Assembly (NCBI RefSeq): GCF_011386835.1 | Contig: NC_088792.1 | Location: 66,031,287-66,095,286 of the forward strand | Length of the DNA stretch: 64,000 nucleotides | Direction of reading: 5' to 3' | Origin: Chrysemys picta bellii | Taxonomy: Eukaryota > Chordata > Testudines > Emydidae | Shown: piece after piece, positions 38,685-50,256 of the stretch | Numbering within the stretch: the first letter of the stretch is position 1 | Layout: each line of letters opens with the position of its first letter | Notes under the pieces: generated by a model | What the model was told of the DNA's origin: nothing | Seen by the model: only the letters and a program-made list of their open reading frames with translations | Databases searched by the model: none | Position numbers and translations under genes: made by a program

Positions 38685-40447
38685 GTTACACGTTATAAGG
38701 GAAAAAGTGATAATCTTCTGAAGATAAATATCCCCATGTTGGATTGTTCTGATATTATCACTTCTGAAGAAACCTATTTTATCTGTTCTATGTATAACAT
38801 GGTTGAAATATTTCAAATTCTAAAACTGGATAAATTTGTTCTCTGCTCTACTTATGCTTAGCACAGCAAATGCTGTTTCGACATTTGGCATCATTAAATG
38901 AGCAAGAATTTCACAAGACTAAATAAACCTTGGTGCTATAGCAAATACATTGTACCACTTATGGTATAAAGCTAAAAGAATGAACAGCTTTTGTGCATAG
39001 ATTACATTCATGTTATTTTATAAGTTTAAATTTCAAAAAGTGGCTGAGTCATTTACAACATTATAGCAGAACCAGATGAAGTCACTACCGGTATGGATCA
39101 GTTGCTGGTTCCTTATAAATTCCATTTTCAGATGTTTATACGTTGCCATTATACCTCATATTGGGCTAATACTTGATATCCAAGGCCCGCTCTTGCAAAC
39201 AGTTACACAGGCACTTAATGTTACATAACTGAATAACCCTATTATTAGTCAACAGAACTACTCATGTGCTTACAGCATCTGTGCACTTGCAGAATCAGGG
39301 CCCTAGTTATGAGCTGCAATATACTTTTTTTATTCTTAAAGCAAAAGATAAACTGATGATATCATCATTTAGAAATGAACTGTTTAAAAACAATATTGTT
39401 TTGGTTGTGTGAGAATTTTGTCCCACTCCAACTAAAGAGGTTTGATCGTTCAAAATTAATATCCATTTCCCTATTCTTTTTTGTTTTCAAAATGAGTATG
39501 TTATTTCATATTGAAAAAGGCATGAGAAAAAACAGTAAGTTTATAATATTTTATTTGCATGCTGAATTAACTACAGCCTAATAGACCTAATCCTGCCATT
39601 CTTCCTTGGGTTAAACTCCCATCCACTTCAGCGGGCGTTATGCAGTCCCTACTCCTGAATGATTGTGCTCAAAAGTTCCAGTGACATTGCACCAGGACTA
39701 GATAATCTGGACTTTCAATGCAATTTCACTGGAAGCATTCCAAACACCTACATGTAGTAACAAACTACATTGTCGGGATAGCAAGGTCAACCAACATAAG
39801 GATTCAAACTGAAAAACACCTCACATGGTATTCCAACAGCCATAATATAAGTGGTCTGTGGATATAATAGAGTGTCAATGAAAAGGCTTAGCATTGTTTT
39901 AGTGCTTAGTATTTCACAGATTTCCATAATCACAGCTGCTATGGAAGAGCTATTTATATCACACCAGAACTTGACCTATATGTCTAACCTGAAACTTACT
40001 AAATTCAAACAGCACTTGCTATGTTAAAAATTTACCACATTTTCAGTATACACAAAGAGGGCCAAGTTCTTCCCCACCACTTACATACGTGCTACTCCAC
40101 TTAAATGAACAGCACTGCCTGAATGTAACTGAAGTAAGAATTTAGCCCATAAGATGATAGATCACGCATTATTTCAATACCCTTATATGGCTCACATAAA
40201 GCAGGGTTAAGATCGGAGCTTTTTTGGTATTTAGGGGAGTTAGTTGCAGAATGTAAAGCAAATATTCTACTTCAAGTTATTTTAAAATACAACTTTGTAT
40301 TTAAATTCCCTAACTTGAGTATTTAATTGCCTATTTTAAGTTTTCATCATGAAGACAAGTTTCACTAAGCATGATCCATTTTGCATTTTGTGCTGCAACA
40401 GAACAAATTAAGCCAAAAAATTCTTGCTTTCAAAAATTAGTTTAGCC

Positions 40448-41231
40448 TAGGGTTACCATACGTCCGGTTTTTCCCGGACATGTCCGGCTTTTCGGCAATC
40501 AAACCCCCGTCCAGGGGGAATTGCCAAAAAGCCGAACATGTCCGGGAAAATGCCGGCCGGGCACTTCCCCTCCCGCGGCTGCTCTGCTCCTCCCCGGACT
40601 CAGACTTCAGCTCTGTTTAAGAGCCAAGCTGCCCGAGCCAGCGCTACCGGCTTCGGGCAGCCCCCGTGCCTCCGGACCCTGCGCCGCCAGAGCAGAGCAG
40701 CTGGATCCGGGGAGGAGAAGTGCCCGGCCGGTGGCTGGGGTCCGGAGGCACGGGGGCTGCCCGAAGCCGGTAGCGCTGGCTCAGGCAGCTTGGCTCTTAA
40801 ACAGAGCCGAAGTCTGAGTCCAGGGAGGAGCAGAGCAGCTGGAGCCAGGGAGGAGAAGTGCTCGGCTGGGGGCGCAGGGTCTGGAGGCATAGGGGCTGCC
40901 CAAAGCCCGAGTGCTACCGGCTTCATGGTTTGCCGGGCAGCCTCCAGACCCTGCGCCCCCGGCTGGGCGCTTCCCCTCCCGGGCTCCAGCTGCGCTGGGG
41001 AAGCGCCGGCCGGGGGCGCAGGGTCTGGAGGCTGCCCGACAAACCGTAAAGCCGGTAGCGCTCGGGCAGCCCTTTTCGCGTGGCTGGGAGGGAGGAGGGG
41101 GAGTTAGGGCGGGGACTTTGGGGAAGGGGCAGGGAAAGGGTGGAGTTGGTGCGGGGCTGGGGGTGGGGAAGGGGCAGGGCTAGGGCCCGTGGAGTGTCCT
41201 CTTTTTTTATTTTTTAAATATGGTAACCCTA
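40448..41231. mobile_element. hAT element, TAGGGTTACCATA family
   Basis: A 784-bp GC-rich element with inverted ends TAGGGTTACCATA and TATGGTAACCCTA and a perfect 8-bp duplication GTTTAGCC (40440-40447 and 41232-41239). The interior contains several inverted blocks of CAGGGTCTGGAGGC type. Long open frames on both strands (for example 40538-41107) are artefacts of low stop-codon density in this GC-rich DNA. It sits in SKAP2 intron 1. Confidence 0.93.
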
Positions 41232-42111
41232 GTTTAGCCACTACATCAACAAATGTAGCCATGCAATTCTCTATTTAAAAAAAAAATTACCAAAACATTT
41301 TTAGGAGATTTGGATTAGATTGCTATCATCATGCAATATGTGGCGAAATCTTGAATCTGTAAGGTTTTTGGAGATCTGAACAAGTGCTTTTCACACAGAG
41401 GTGAAGAGAGTGTCCCCCCAATCACATGTAGCAGAGCAGTCCTTAGAGTAGCTGAAGTCTCACTCCAGAAGTGCTACCTTCTGCACAAGGGCAGAAACAA
41501 AGGGCCAGTGAGTTAATGTAGTTGCAAATCCTCCAGGCCCACCCACAGAAACTTGGGCAGCACTTTGCCCTAGAATCTGTACCCTTTCACAAGCTCCAAG
41601 GATCCTGCCCCTCTTACTCTGAAGGGCAGTTGGGATGCTGTCCTGAGGTAGATTCCCATGAAGTCAATGGGCCTGATCCTGTTCCCACTGAAGGCAGCAA
41701 CAAAATAGCCAATTACTTCAAACAGGAGCAGCAAGTGTTCAGCAATTCTCAGGATCAAACCCCAAATCTGCTGTGTGCAGGGGAGGGAAGAAATGGTCTT
41801 GGTGAACCCTTTGCCTTTTATATATTTACTCAACAAGTTAGCAGCTTTGAAGTGCTATTTAGATAGCAATATGCAAAAGCCCAATGTAGCTGGTCACTTT
41901 TCTAAACAGAAAGTGATGTTTACATTGTAATCTTTAAACCCTTCATCTAATTCATTACAGCACTAGGCCTTTGCAGCCTCCAACTAAACTCTGCAGGCCA
42001 CCTTACTTCTTGTTGAATTCCAAATCCAAGCAAAAAAACCATCATCCAAGTCACTGTCAGGCAGATAAGAACATGTGCTGCAATTACTGAGCAACAAACA
42101 TCACTTATGGC

Positions 42112-42459
42112 TAGAGTTGCCAGAAGTCCAGTCGAAAAGGGACCTGTTCAGTTTCCAGTCAGATGTACTAACCTGACACTAAAAGTCTAGTTACCGCAGG
42201 TGGGTGGGAGGCACAGGGTCATCAGCCAGGGCTGCCTCCTACCTGCATCTCGTGGGAGTCGAGGGAGCCCATCTTGGAAGGTGGGGAGGATGAGAGGAAG
42301 GGGCGATGGGGGAGGGGAAGAGCAATGAGCGATTGGGGTGGGGCCTCGAGGGAAGAGGTGAGCTGGGACGGGACCTCAAGGAAGAGGCAGGGCAGGGGGA
42401 GGTTCCGGTGCTACTGTTGTAGTGTCCAGTTTTCAGAAATTAGAAAGTTGGCAACCCTA
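42112..42459. mobile_element. hAT element, AGGGTTGCCA family
   Basis: A 348-bp element from TAGAGTTGCCAGAAGTCCAG to AGAAAGTTGGCAACCCTA, with a perfect 8-bp duplication CTTATGGC (42104-42111 and 42460-42467). It shares the GTCGAAAAGGGACC motif with the elements at 44208 and 50257. Confidence 0.92.
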
Positions 42460-43111
42460 CTTATGGCTTGGGATATACAGTGTACCCAAACTGTGTTGGG
42501 GACCAATGTCTGTACTGTGGATATAATGCAGCCTTTTTGGACGAACTTTGAATGTGAAAGCAGAGGTGAAAATAAAGCTTGCAACCTCCAAATACTATAG
42601 AAGCAATGCAGAAATGGATGTACCATCTATTCTCATTGTGAGATTTTGCAAAAAGTCAATGAAATTGTGATAAAGCGGCTGTTTATTGAAAACAGCAGTG
42701 ACATGGAGGAGAGATCTTTTCCAATGGGAATATAGATCTCTCCCTCCTGTGGGCTTTCAAGGTAAGCTAAGATACCACAGTAGATACTATTCACCTTACA
42801 TCACTGTTCACCTTTTTATGCACAGAAGAGAAATCAAGTTGCATTCAGAAAAGCTTCAGAAGAGAGTCAACTCAAACCATATTTTGGCACAAGATCCTAT
42901 GGTTTCTAACAAATACAAGTCTTCCTTAGTATTGCTGTTAATATTTGCGGACAGAGCTGGCAAACAAATGCTCTATCAAGTGCAAAACAAAAATTCCAAC
43001 TCTCTCTACTAGGATGCTAAGGCAGAAATCTTACACATGCTAAATTTCAATGCCAGTATCACACTATAGCATATTAATAAATTTAACGCACATTCAGACT
43101 TTTCAGCTGCC

Positions 43112-43120
43112 CATGATTAC
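43112..43120. repeat. 9-bp target site duplication (left)
   Basis: CATGATTAC, repeated at 43491-43499, flanks the complete family B palindrome. Confidence 0.8.
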
Positions 43121-43490
43121 AACCAGTGTTGTAGCCGTGTTGGTTCCAGTATATTAGAGAAACAAGGTGGGTAAAGTAATATCTTTTATTGGACCAAATT
43201 CTGTTGGTGAGAGAGACAAGCTTTCAAGCTAACACAGAGCTCTTTTTCAGGTCTGGGAAATGTACTCAGTGTCACAGCTAAATACAAGGTGGAACAGATT
43301 GTTTAGGATAAGTACTGTTATGAGTTAACTACTTATGCTAAACAATCTGTTCCACCTTGTATTTCACTCAGACACTCTAAGTACATTCTCCAGACCAGAA
43401 GAAGAGCTCTGTGTAAGATCAAAAGCTTGTCTCTCTCACCAACAGAAGTTGGTCCAATAAATGGTATTACCTCACCCACCTTGTCTCTCT
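43121..43490. mobile_element. Palindromic repeat family B, complete copy with 9-bp duplication
   Basis: Inverted arms meet near 43315 (AGATTGTTTAGGATAAGTAC against its complement across the centre). Each has ACAAGGTGGGTAAAGTAATA, GGTGAGAGAGACAAGC and ACAGAGCTC. The left end additionally has GTTGTAGCCGTGTTGGTTCC, missing from the right end, so it is one-sidedly truncated like family A. On the minus strand of the left arm, CTGAAAA, a GAGCT...AGCTT hairpin and GAAAG reproduce the hammerhead-like order. No protein was recognised; the 148-residue minus frame across it is spurious. Confidence 0.82.
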
Positions 43491-43499
43491 CATGATTAC
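43491..43499. repeat. 9-bp target site duplication (right)
   Basis: Exact copy of the sequence at 43112-43120. Confidence 0.8.
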
Positions 43500-44207
43500 G
43501 TAGAATGTTCTGCATTTTGGTCAAATCTTCCTTTGTTGCACAGCTCCACAAAGACAGGCAATGCGATGCAGACACAAAAAATAGAGTCCCCTGCAGAACA
43601 CCTGTGTAGCCTAGAGTAAAGTGCTCTGGGCTGGGATCCAGGAAGCCCTGAAATCTAAGCTCATCTCTTCTAGTCACTGCTGTTTGTATTTCTTTGCACT
43701 TCATAGTCTTTATTACTGAACAGGGCCTCATACCCCTACATTTAGGAGGTAAGCAAGTATCATTCTCCCCACAGGCCATTCAATACAATCTGCCACCCTA
43801 GGCAAAGCTCCAGCCCCTCTCCTCATAGACCTAGGCAGCACATTAGGCCCAGCTAGCCAGAGCACCCTCTGATTCCCCCATTCCATAATAAACCTAACAG
43901 AGATGTTTTGCTCGAGATCATTTGCGTTTGAACTGAGAATAGAAGTCAGATCTCTAATATGACAGATACAAGTCTCACCCACTTAGCCATATTGCTTCTT
44001 GGACTGAATGAGCCAATGCGTTTAACTGCTACTCTAACCACTAGTTCATTCTCCCTTCCCAAGGGCAGGAATAAATTCCTGAAATCCTGACCCCCAACAT
44101 TCTACTGCTGCGAGGAAAACAGCTGTGTAATCCACTGGTAAAGTATGCACCACATCCCTCAAAAATCTGGTCCACTCAAAGGATATCTTTAACTTAAGCA
44201 TTAGAGG

Positions 44208-45090
44208 TGGGGTGACCAGGTGTCTGGTTTTCAACAGGAGCACCTGGTCGAAAAGGGACCCTGGTGGCTCTGGTCAGCACCGCGGACTGGACCGTTAAAA
44301 GTCTGGTTGGCGGTGCTGTGGAGCTAAGGCAGGCTAATCCCTACCTATCCTGGCTCCGCGCTGCGCCCCGGAAGTGGCCAGCAGCTGCGGCTCCTAGGTG
44401 GGGGGGGCCACGGCTTCATGTGCTACCCCCGCCCCGAGCACTGGCGCCACACTCCCATTGGCCGGGAACCACGGCCACCTGCCGCACCTCCGCCTTGGAG
44501 CGAACCTGCTGGCCACTTCCGGGGCAAAGCACAGAGCCAGGACCAGCAGGAAGCCTGCCTTAGCCCCCCTGCTGCACCGCTGACCGGGAACCGCCAGAGG
44601 TAAGCCCACACCCCAACCGCAAGTCCAGAGCCCCTTCCTGCACCCCAAACCCCTCATCCCTGGCCATACCCCAAGGCCCACACCCCCAGACAGAGTCCTC
44701 ACCCCCTCTGCACCTCGACACGCAGCGCCCTCCCACACCCTGAACCCCTCATTCCCAGCCCCACTCCAGAGCCATACCCCCAGACGGAGCCCTCACCCCC
44801 TCCTGCCCCAGCCCAGAGCCCCCTCCCATACACTGAAACCCTCTGCCGCACTCCCCAGCCTGATGCCCCCTCCTGCACCCCAAACCTCTCATCCCCAGCC
44901 CCACCCCAGAGCCCAAACCCCCATACAGACCCCTCACTCCCTTCCCGCACCCCAATCCCCGCCCAGTGAAAGCGAGTGAGGGTGGGGGAGAGCAAGCCAC
45001 CAAGGGAGGGGGAATGTAGTTAGTGGGGGGCAGGCCCCGGGGAAGGGGCGAGGCTAGGGTGTTTGTGCGATTAGAAAGTTGGCAATCCTA
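44208..45090. mobile_element. hAT element, GGGTGACCAGGTGTC family
   Basis: An 883-bp element from TGGGGTGACCAGGTGTCTGG to AGAAAGTTGGCAATCCTA, with a perfect 8-bp duplication ATTAGAGG (44200-44207 and 45091-45098). The interior is GC-rich with imperfect tandem phrases of the CCCTCCTGCACCCCAAAC type, which generates long spurious open frames. Confidence 0.92.
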
Positions 45091-46515
45091 ATTAGAGGTC
45101 TGTGGTGAGAACCTGAAGGTTCTGGATTCAAACCCTGCTGTTGACACATGTGGGAGTTCCTTGTGGTTGTACATGAAGGCATTTCTGTTTATCCATCTTT
45201 CTTTTTAAAACAACCAGTTTAATTCAAACAGTGAGAACGCCTCTTAAAACAGGTTTTATAGTAAAACAATTATAATTTGTCAGTTACAGTGAGACATGGA
45301 ACAAAACATAGCTGTTGCCCTTTTCAGTCATTATTCTCACACATTTTGATTGCTTCTATCACACACTGACAGACTAGAGGGCAAGAAGTATGCACATGCT
45401 ATATAATCCATATTTCTGCAGCAAAAGAGCCAGAGTTCCTCTGCTGACAGTTTATATTTATTTAGCACTATAATTACAAAGATGAATAGACATGGAGAAA
45501 CTATTCCACACCAAGTTATCTATAAAAAGTTAACATACAAGCCCTGAAATAATTAATTTTAATAACAGTGTTTGTTTTGCTACTGTTTATATTTAATTAT
45601 CTTAACCTTGTCTGAAGTACTCTAGAGACAAATTATTTGCATGCTGAAATGAATGGTAGATGCAGAACTGAAAGATCTAACTGATAAGATCTGATTCACA
45701 AATTGCTGTCAAAAAAGACTACAAACTGATAGAAAAAGGACAGGGGACTAAAATATGGTACTAACTCACTGGTAATTAATCAAATGGTTTATTTAGTCTA
45801 AAACTTGATTGCCATTAGGTATAACCAATCAAAATTTTAACAGACATTTTTATTTTGTTTATATTTTATATTTATCCTTTGTGTAGAAATGTTTGTCAGA
45901 GTTATTTTGGTTTGCAATTATCAATATAAACATACAGCAAGGACTTGGGCATCACAGTATTTCAGTGGATCTACGCAGACAACTTTGGGAATTTTCCAGT
46001 TTCTGGTGGCAGAATACAAACAGAAGGCCCAAACCCTCAGAACTTCATTCTTGTGAATGGTCTTATGCTGAGGAGTTTTATGAAGGCAACAGCACTATTC
46101 TTGTGCATGAAGGCTACTCAAATAAGGTTTTTCAGGATTCAGCTAAGAAAACTATACAAACGGGAAAATATAAAAATTTACAAATAAAAAAATGTTTGGC
46201 CATCTGAACATGCTTCTGCAACCTAGCTTTCAGCTCTGCAATGATACAGCATTTTATCAATCATTTCAAACCCAACATAGCTGTTTGCATTGCATATTAC
46301 TAAATTGAGAAAATATCTGCTATACTTGAAGTAAACATATTATAGGAGATATACTTTGGAAGTATGACCAGCTTCAAATGGACAGCCACAGTATCTCTTA
46401 GCAGTACTAGGTCTAGTTTTAGGAAGCAATTAACCAAACTGACTTCAGAATTTGCACAGAAATCTACTGATAAAATTGTCTTTAGACCTATTCCCTACCA
46501 GGCAACAACCTCTGG

Positions 46516-46709
46516 AGGGGGGAGGCATAGCTCAGAGGTTTGAGCGTTGGCCTGCTAAACCCCAGGTTGTGAGCCCAATCCTTGAGAGGGCCACTTAGGG
46601 ATCTGGGGCAAAATCAGTACTTTGTCCTGCTAGTGAAGGCAGGGGGCTGGACTCAATAACCTTTCAGGGTCCCTTCCAGCTCTATGAGATAGGTATATCT
46701 CCATATTAG
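46516..46709 (+). repeat. Turtle tRNA-derived SINE (tortoise Pol III/SINE, Cry type)
   Basis: The head GGAGGCATAGCTCAGAGGTT has a good Pol III box A (TAGCTCAGAGG at 46528-46538), with a degenerate box B near 46564-46577 (GGTTGTGAGCCC). The body GGGCCACTTAGGGATCTGGG and the tail CCTTCCAGCTCTATGAGATA match the SINE described from tortoises and other hidden-necked turtles, whose 3' end is shared with CR1 LINEs. This is the main support for the turtle assignment. It is intronic and on the strand opposite SKAP2. Confidence 0.9.
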
Positions 46710-46908
46710 CTGCCTGTCCATTTATGCTATAAATCACAATTGGCAATGCATGCAATATTTGCTCTTTTCCATCAAAAGGAAGACCATTGGATGGTTTGGA
46801 AAATTTCTTCCCAGAGTTTGCTAATTAAATATTGGATCATATTGAACATGCTACTTGTCATGTTTTGATTTACATTTGTATTTATACAGCAACAAAATAT
46901 CTGTTACA

Positions 46909-47135
46909 CAGGGCCGGCTTCAGGGTTTTGGCCGCCCCAAGCAGCCAAACAAACAAAACAAACAAAAAAGCCGCGATCGCGATCTGCAGCGGCAATTCGG
47001 CGGAAGGTCCTTCGCTCCGAGCAGGAGTGAGGGTCCGTCCGCCGAATTGCCGCTGAACAGCTGGACGTGCCGCTCCTCTCTGAAGTGGCCGCCCCAAGCA
47101 CCTGCTTGGTAAGCTGGTGCCTGGAGCTGGCCCTG
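46909..47135. mobile_element. hAT-type MITE, CAGGGCCGGCTC family, copy 2
   Basis: A 227-bp element from CAGGGCCGGCTTCAGGG to GGAGCTGGCCCTG, with a perfect 8-bp duplication CTGTTACA (46901-46908 and 47136-47143). It lies in the opposite orientation to copies 1 and 3. Confidence 0.93.
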
Positions 47136-47408
47136 CTGTTACAAAAGACAAATGAAGACAGACTTGCAACTGTAAGACAGCTAGCTGAAAACAGTGCATT
47201 AGTATAGGCTGACAAGTAGTTAGACCTTTCTTTTGCCACATAGAATCTTTTAAGGGCAGTCCAGTTGTATCTTAAACCACCATAAGCAAGACCATCTTTC
47301 TATATTACTACCAACATAAAATGAATTTATTGATAAAACAAACAACCAGCAATTCCCTTCAATGATTTACAGAGCAAAAGCACACCTAGATTGCTCAGCT
47401 CCTCAACT

Positions 47409-47645
47409 CAGGGCCGGCTCCAGGCACCAGCTTAACAAGCAGGTGCTTGGGGCGGCCAAGGGAGAGGGCGGCACCAGCGGCAATTCGGGGGCGGCAGGTC
47501 CCTCACTCCCTCTAGGAGCGAAGGACCTGCCGCTGAACTGCCGTCACCGATCGCGGCTTTTTTTTTTTTTTCTTCTTCTTCCCCAATTGCCGCCGCCGAT
47601 CGCGACCTTTTGCTTGGGGCAGCAGAAATGCTGGAGCCGGCCCTG
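47409..47645. mobile_element. hAT-type MITE, CAGGGCCGGCTC family, copy 3
   Basis: A 237-bp element from CAGGGCCGGCTCCAGGCACC to TGGAGCCGGCCCTG, with a perfect 8-bp duplication CCTCAACT (47401-47408 and 47646-47653). Very similar to copy 1. Confidence 0.94.
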
Positions 47646-48870
47646 CCTCAACTGAAATCAAACACCTAGGACATTTCAAATAAATTACATGCAGGACAAA
47701 GTTCTAATCTCACCATATGGGGATTGGAACATTTTCTTCTCCACACCCCACACCTGTTAGAGATGACTGAAGATCAGGCTCTAAAATATTAAGGAGTTCT
47801 TGAAAAGAAACACACTAATACAAATCAAGATCAGTTTACAACATGATTCCAAATGAGCTACAGTAAACAGTCTTAAGGATTAACCTAAGATTTACACGAT
47901 ATGCCACATTATACTGCATCTATTGTGGTTTGTTGACATATGATTAGAAAAGAAACATAAACTTAGTCAGATGACAAAGATGGTTTGTCTTTTTCAATTA
48001 ACGCGGAGTGTAAGTGAGTAATGAGTGTATAAAAAATAGTCTATGCCATTTTTATCACTCATATGACACTTATTCTCAAATTTATGGCAGACACAATTGA
48101 ACAATGTTTCAAATCACTGGAGGCTATTTCTTACCAGGAAGCTTGTGTAGGGCTCTTTACCTCACTGTTTCCAGTCCCATTCCAGTACTATTTAAATACG
48201 TATTAACAGCTGCAAAGATATGTCTACTTAGATGTGCACCTAACCCTGGGATTCTTTTACAACGAACATTAATTTCAGCAATTTCAGCCTGAAAATGATG
48301 CATTACAATAAATAATTGTATGGATGTTTATGTTTTAAAACTAATGTACAAAAATCATTCTACCTGAGTTTTTTTATGATAGGAAAGGGATGGCGCATGT
48401 CCAGCAACAGCTGATAAGGAGGTAAGAGCAGGATGACTGGTTTCTGAGGACAGACGAAGAATATAACTGCTGCAGTGCCCAATAGCAAAAAGTAAATATG
48501 ATAAATCAAACTTCTTTAATACATGCACCTGATCCACCATCTTGTGCCTCATGTGTCTTCCCTCCCTATGATGCCTAGTCTTAGGAAGCTGCTTTGGAAC
48601 GCTGGATAAATTATCTTCATTTGAAGAAAAAAAATAAGGGACTTGCAGTGAAATGTGGCAATCTGGAAAAGATGACTGGAGATTTAGAACATAAAGCTAA
48701 GCGAAGAGCAGCTGTTCAGGAGATAACCTGGGAGACAAAATCTTGTAATAGATTTTGATGAGGAATTTTTGTTCAGTGGAAGAAATGCAGCAGGGAACGA
48801 GGGGGAGGGGAGGGAAGAAATCAGATTCTTGGCTTTCTTGACATCCTGAAAGGATGAATTTTATTGTCAG

Positions 48871-49066
48871 GCTGTCTGGAGTGGCTCAGGAGCACAAGAA
48901 CCAAACTCAGGGCAGACTGTGAAGAAGTGGAGCACAAACCCCAAACTGGTTGTGTGTTTTATACTTAGATGTCACCAAGTATCTAATACGAACTCCTCAA
49001 GCACTATAACTGCCTTACCATAGAGTGACAGACAGTCCTCTTGGGTACTTCAGTCTACCCTGCCAT
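48871..49066. repeat. Direct repeat of LTR-like sequence, copy 1
   Basis: GCTGTCTGGAGTGGCTCAGG through GACAGACAGTCCTCTTGGGT is repeated at 50055-50256 with many differences. The pair brackets a gypsy-type remnant, which suggests LTR or LTR-flanking sequence of one decayed retrotransposon. Confidence 0.7.
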
Positions 49067-49136
49067 GCATTTCAATATGTTCACATCTACTGTTTGCCCT
49101 CCTCTCCTGCCACGGGGGTTTCCTTATATCATAAGT

Positions 49137-49467
49137 CAGTGGTTATCAAAGCCAGTCTGACGCTTGTTCAGGGAAAGCCCCTGGCGGGCCGGGCCAGTTT
49201 GTTTACCTGCCGCGTCTGCAGGTCGGCCGATCACGGCTCCCACTGGCCGTGGTTCGCCACTCCAGGCCAATGAGGGATGCGGGAAGTGGAGTGAGCCGAG
49301 GGATGTGCTCGCCGCCCTTCCCGCAGCCCCCATTGGCCTGGACTGGCGAACCGCGGCCAGTGGGAGCCGCGATTGACCAAACCTGCGGACGCGACAGGTA
49401 AACAAACCAGCCCGGACCCCCAGGGGCTATCCATGAATAAGCAGCGGACTAGCTTTGAGAACCACTG
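49137..49467. mobile_element. hAT element, CAGTGGTTATCAAAGCC family, copy 1
   Basis: A 331-bp element with ends CAGTGGTTATCAAAGCCAG and TAGCTTTGAGAACCACTG, and a perfect 8-bp duplication TCATAAGT (49129-49136 and 49468-49475). The interior is an inverted, CpG-rich pair of blocks (CCCACTGGCCG against CGGCCAGTGGG). A sister copy is at 54693-55024. Confidence 0.94.
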
Positions 49468-49491
49468 TCATAAGTGACTTAATTCCCTCTA

Positions 49492-49640
49492 TCATCTCAA
49501 GAGGTCCTTCCCAAAAGTCTTGCATTTCTTCTCTGGAATCAACACTAACACCAAATCATCTATGTCAAAAGATCTTTCTTTAGCAGGCCTGTCATATTTC
49601 TGAGACACCTGACTCCTTTCAAAGTTCTGTATAGAGACTG
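49492..49640 (-). pseudogene. Ty3/gypsy-type polymerase C-terminal remnant
   Basis: The minus frame reads QVSQKYDRPAKERSFDIDDL followed by VLVLIPEKKCKTFGKD. This resembles the integrase C-terminal part of Metaviridae polymerases (YD...ARERxFxPGDxVLVLxPxxxxKxxAKWQGP), as I recall the family. The key tryptophan region is lost, and only about 45 residues are recognisable. The frame runs left into low-complexity proline codons at the G17 tract. Confidence 0.55.
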
Positions 49641-49648
49641 TATAAAAC

Positions 49649-49665
49649 GGGGGGGGGGGGGGGGG
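49649..49665 (+). repeat. G17 homopolymer
   Basis: Seventeen consecutive G following TATAAAAC, inside the gypsy remnant region. Length may be unreliable in assemblies. Confidence 0.85.
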
Positions 49666-49689
49666 CACAATCTTACTGACCCTCCAAGC

Positions 49690-49960
49690 CACATATGACA
49701 ATCTTCAGCCCCGACTGGGCTGAGCTGCTCCCTTTTATATCCTGGTTCCAACTGGAGTATGCCCAGCAGGGACAAGAGGGCCTGGCCTCCTCAGCCCACA
49801 GAGTGTAATTAACCCCTGCTGAACCAGTGTGGGTAGGTACACTCCGTTATAGGGATATTCCCCTCTCCTTGCATAAATTTTCATGGTCTTTTCTGTCAAG
49901 ACCATCATATGACTGTGAATCACTTATTGAGTCTATTCTTTAGCCTTTAAAAACTCTCAA
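49690..49960 (-). repeat. Gypsy-type LTR or promoter-like remnant
   Basis: On the minus strand CCAGGATATAAAAGGGAGCA (TATA box at about 49741-49730) followed by GCTCAGCCC resembles the TATA region GGTATAAAAGGGAGCAGCCC of the LTR at 55190. Boundaries could not be fixed. Confidence 0.5.
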
Positions 49961-50054
49961 TATCAAATTTAAACTTCTAATAGTGCTGGGGTACGAGCTA
50001 TAAACCCAGCTGACCTGTGGCATGTGAATCCTGCCAAGACTATACTGGTGTCTA

Positions 50055-50256
50055 AGCTGTCTGGAGTGGCTCAGGAGAGTGAGAACCAACCTCAGGGCAG
50101 TCTGTTAAGAAGCAGGCCACAAACCCCAAACTGGAAGTGAATTCTATACTTAGATTTCACCATTCACGTATCAAGTGTGAACTCCTCAAGCACTGTTAAC
50201 AGTCTTAACATGGAGTCACAGACAGTCCCCTTGGGTATTCCCATCTATCTTGCCAC
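50055..50256. repeat. Direct repeat of LTR-like sequence, copy 2
   Basis: Matches 48871-49066 from GCTGTCTGGAGTGGCTCAGG to GACAGACAGTCCCCTTGGGT. It is cut at its right by the hAT element at 50257 and seems to continue after 51197. Confidence 0.7.

Noticed and set aside
40521..41183. Several long overlapping open frames (up to 189 aa)
   Set aside because: They lie wholly within the GC-rich hAT element bounded by GTTTAGCC duplications; stop-poor composition explains them.
43333..43779. 148-aa minus-strand frame
   Set aside because: Half of it is translation of the family B palindrome; the rest has no recognisable domain.
48150..48600. Minus-strand frames (65 aa at 48355-48552, and a segment AEIAEINVRCKRIPGLG below 48290) with splice-like ends
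   Set aside because: They lie inside SKAP2 intron 1, do not fit SKAP2 phases or protein, match no family I know, and would need a 70-bp intron. Chance frames are more likely.
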